The position numbers were made by a program, and so were the translations under genes. Of a stretch of DNA of 64,000 bases, positions 63,062-64,000 are shown piece after piece. This stretch comes from Theristus sp. LFF4_11 (Eukaryota > Nematoda > Chromadorea > Monhysterida > Xyalidae). The stretch lies in contig JASANC010002242.1 of the NCBI GenBank assembly GCA_030248135.1, positions 1 through 64,000 of the forward strand, in the 5' to 3' direction. Each line of letters begins with the position of its first letter. Within the stretch, counting starts at the first letter, position 1. A model generated the notes under the pieces. That model saw only the letters and a list, made by a program, of their open reading frames with translations, was not told the DNA's origin and searched no databases.

Positions 63062-63968
63062 CAGGGTGGGCCAAAAAAAAGGTTCCATTTTCAAACTGCT
63101 GTCACTGGCTGGTGTTTTAATATTATGAGCTGAAATTTTCAGCACTGATAAAACATGCGTTGCCATTTTACTGACAAAAATTTTTTTTCGATATATAATT
63201 CCTAGCGCTCACTGTGGCAGATTTTCTAAAAAGCTTGAAAAATCAACAAATTGACTGAAATGAGTGCAAGAAAAAATTAGCATCAAGATGCGTGATTCAA
63301 TTTTGAAACTATTGCGAAGGTGACAAATTGGTCTTTTTGGATACCCGTGATAGTTCAAATCATGCGCTCAGAGTGGAAAAGTCTCACACTTGAATTGCAT
63401 TTGAGCACCTCGAGCGAAATTCTGATGTTTCACAACAAACTCGAGGTGGGAGCCAGGGACTGCGGCGAGAAAAAATTTGTTGATTTTTTTTTTTTTTTCT
63501 GTGTTGCTTGGTCTGTTAATTTGTTTCTTTTGAAATGTTTTGTTTGTTGAATAAAAACAGTGTTTCAGTTTCAGTTTTCTGCAGTTTCGTCATGGTTAAG
63601 TGGACAGCAGAACAACGGGTCTGGTGTGCTATCTGGTGGGAGCAATCTAAATGTTTTTCTGCAGTGACTCGCCAGTTTCGCGTAAAATTCAATCAAACCG
63701 CTGCCGGACGAGACCCTTGATGATGATTTGGATGTCTATGAGCAATGATTCGTTGTGAAATTCTTGATTAAAAATCCGTTTTTTTGAAAATTTGGGAATT
63801 TTTAAACATTGTGCTGTAAAACTGAATCTACTTGACCAAACTGGAAAAAAATTTTGTCAGAAAAATGGCATCACATGTTTTACCAATGCTGAAAATTTCA
63901 GCCCATAATATTGAAATACCAGCCAGTGACAGCAGTTTGAAAATGGAACCTTTTTTTGGCCCACCCTG
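63062..63968 (+). mobile_element. Mariner-like element with decayed transposase (907 bp)
   Basis: Inverted ends of over 60 bp, beginning CAGGGTGGGCCAAAAAAAAG left and reversed CAGGGTGGGCCAAAAAAAGG right, are flanked by TA (63060-63061, 63969-63970). The terminal motif matches the element at 24915. It retains a transposase N-terminus on the plus strand, but most of the catalytic region is missing. Confidence 0.85.
63592..63720 (+). pseudogene. Mariner-type transposase N-terminal remnant
   Basis: ATG at 63592 opens a 42-residue frame MVKWTAEQRVW ... SVVATQ-like ... VTRQFRVKFN, resembling the helix-turn-helix start (MVxxTxEQR, then QRxFRxxF) of a common invertebrate mariner/IS630-type transposase. 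It stops at 63718-63720 and no DDE region follows before the right inverted end. It is a fossil of the autonomous element. Confidence 0.55.
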
Positions 63969-64000
63969 TACAATGAGACGTTTAAAAGACGTGAACATGT

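Overview
This is a window of an animal (metazoan) nuclear genome, not a prokaryote. Every recognisable gene is split by short introns, many of 70-300 bp, with GT donors and (T)TTCAG-type acceptors, and the proteins belong to animal families: ULK3, MGRN1/RNF157, an ankyrin-SOCS-box (ASB) protein, SDR39U1, FAM184 and MOB2. Compact introns, TTTCAG acceptors and the invertebrate-type transposon load suggest an invertebrate, possibly nematode-like or another ecdysozoan. The sequence alone does not settle the phylum. No rRNA, tRNA or CRISPR could be supported. Exon models were built by eye from splice signals, reading phase and remembered family homology. They are internally phase-consistent, but no search was run.

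Layout. 1-5.0 kb is a tandem array of non-autonomous Helitron-like elements with 5'-TC and hairpin-CTAG-3' ends, read on the minus strand. 5.2-5.6 kb is a C-tract repeat. 5.7-16.5 kb holds three plus-strand genes in a row: ULK3-like kinase (5702-8082), MGRN1/RNF157-like RING E3 ligase (9200-13462) and an ASB-type adaptor (14395-16453). The last two both start with an N-myristoylation-like MGxxxS motif. 16.9-18.85 kb holds two terminal-inverted-repeat elements. 18.96-22.8 kb is SDR39U1 on the minus strand, whose first intron contains a ~1.5 kb palindromic element. 22.96-26.57 kb is a transposon nest: hAT-like ends enclose a hAT MITE and a 9-bp-TSD element that itself contains a mariner-like element. 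27.9-33.8 kb is a 20-exon coiled-coil FAM184-like gene on the plus strand. 35.8-38.2 kb is the MOB2-like core on the minus strand, and a phase-compatible candidate first exon lies at 57.5-57.8 kb, which would imply a 19 kb first intron. Inside that span, 50.6-54.5 kb is a three-level nest: a hAT element cut by a 5'-truncated LINE, itself cut by a hAT MITE, each level with its own target-site duplication. The right end carries a PIF/Harbinger-like MITE and a mariner-like element with a transposase remnant.

Functionally, the + strand trio joins signalling kinase and ubiquitin-ligase components, but nothing in the sequence shows co-regulation. MOB2 (NDR-kinase partner), FAM184 and SDR39U1 appear to be independent genes. 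Most of the non-coding space is transposon-derived or unassigned AT-rich sequence.
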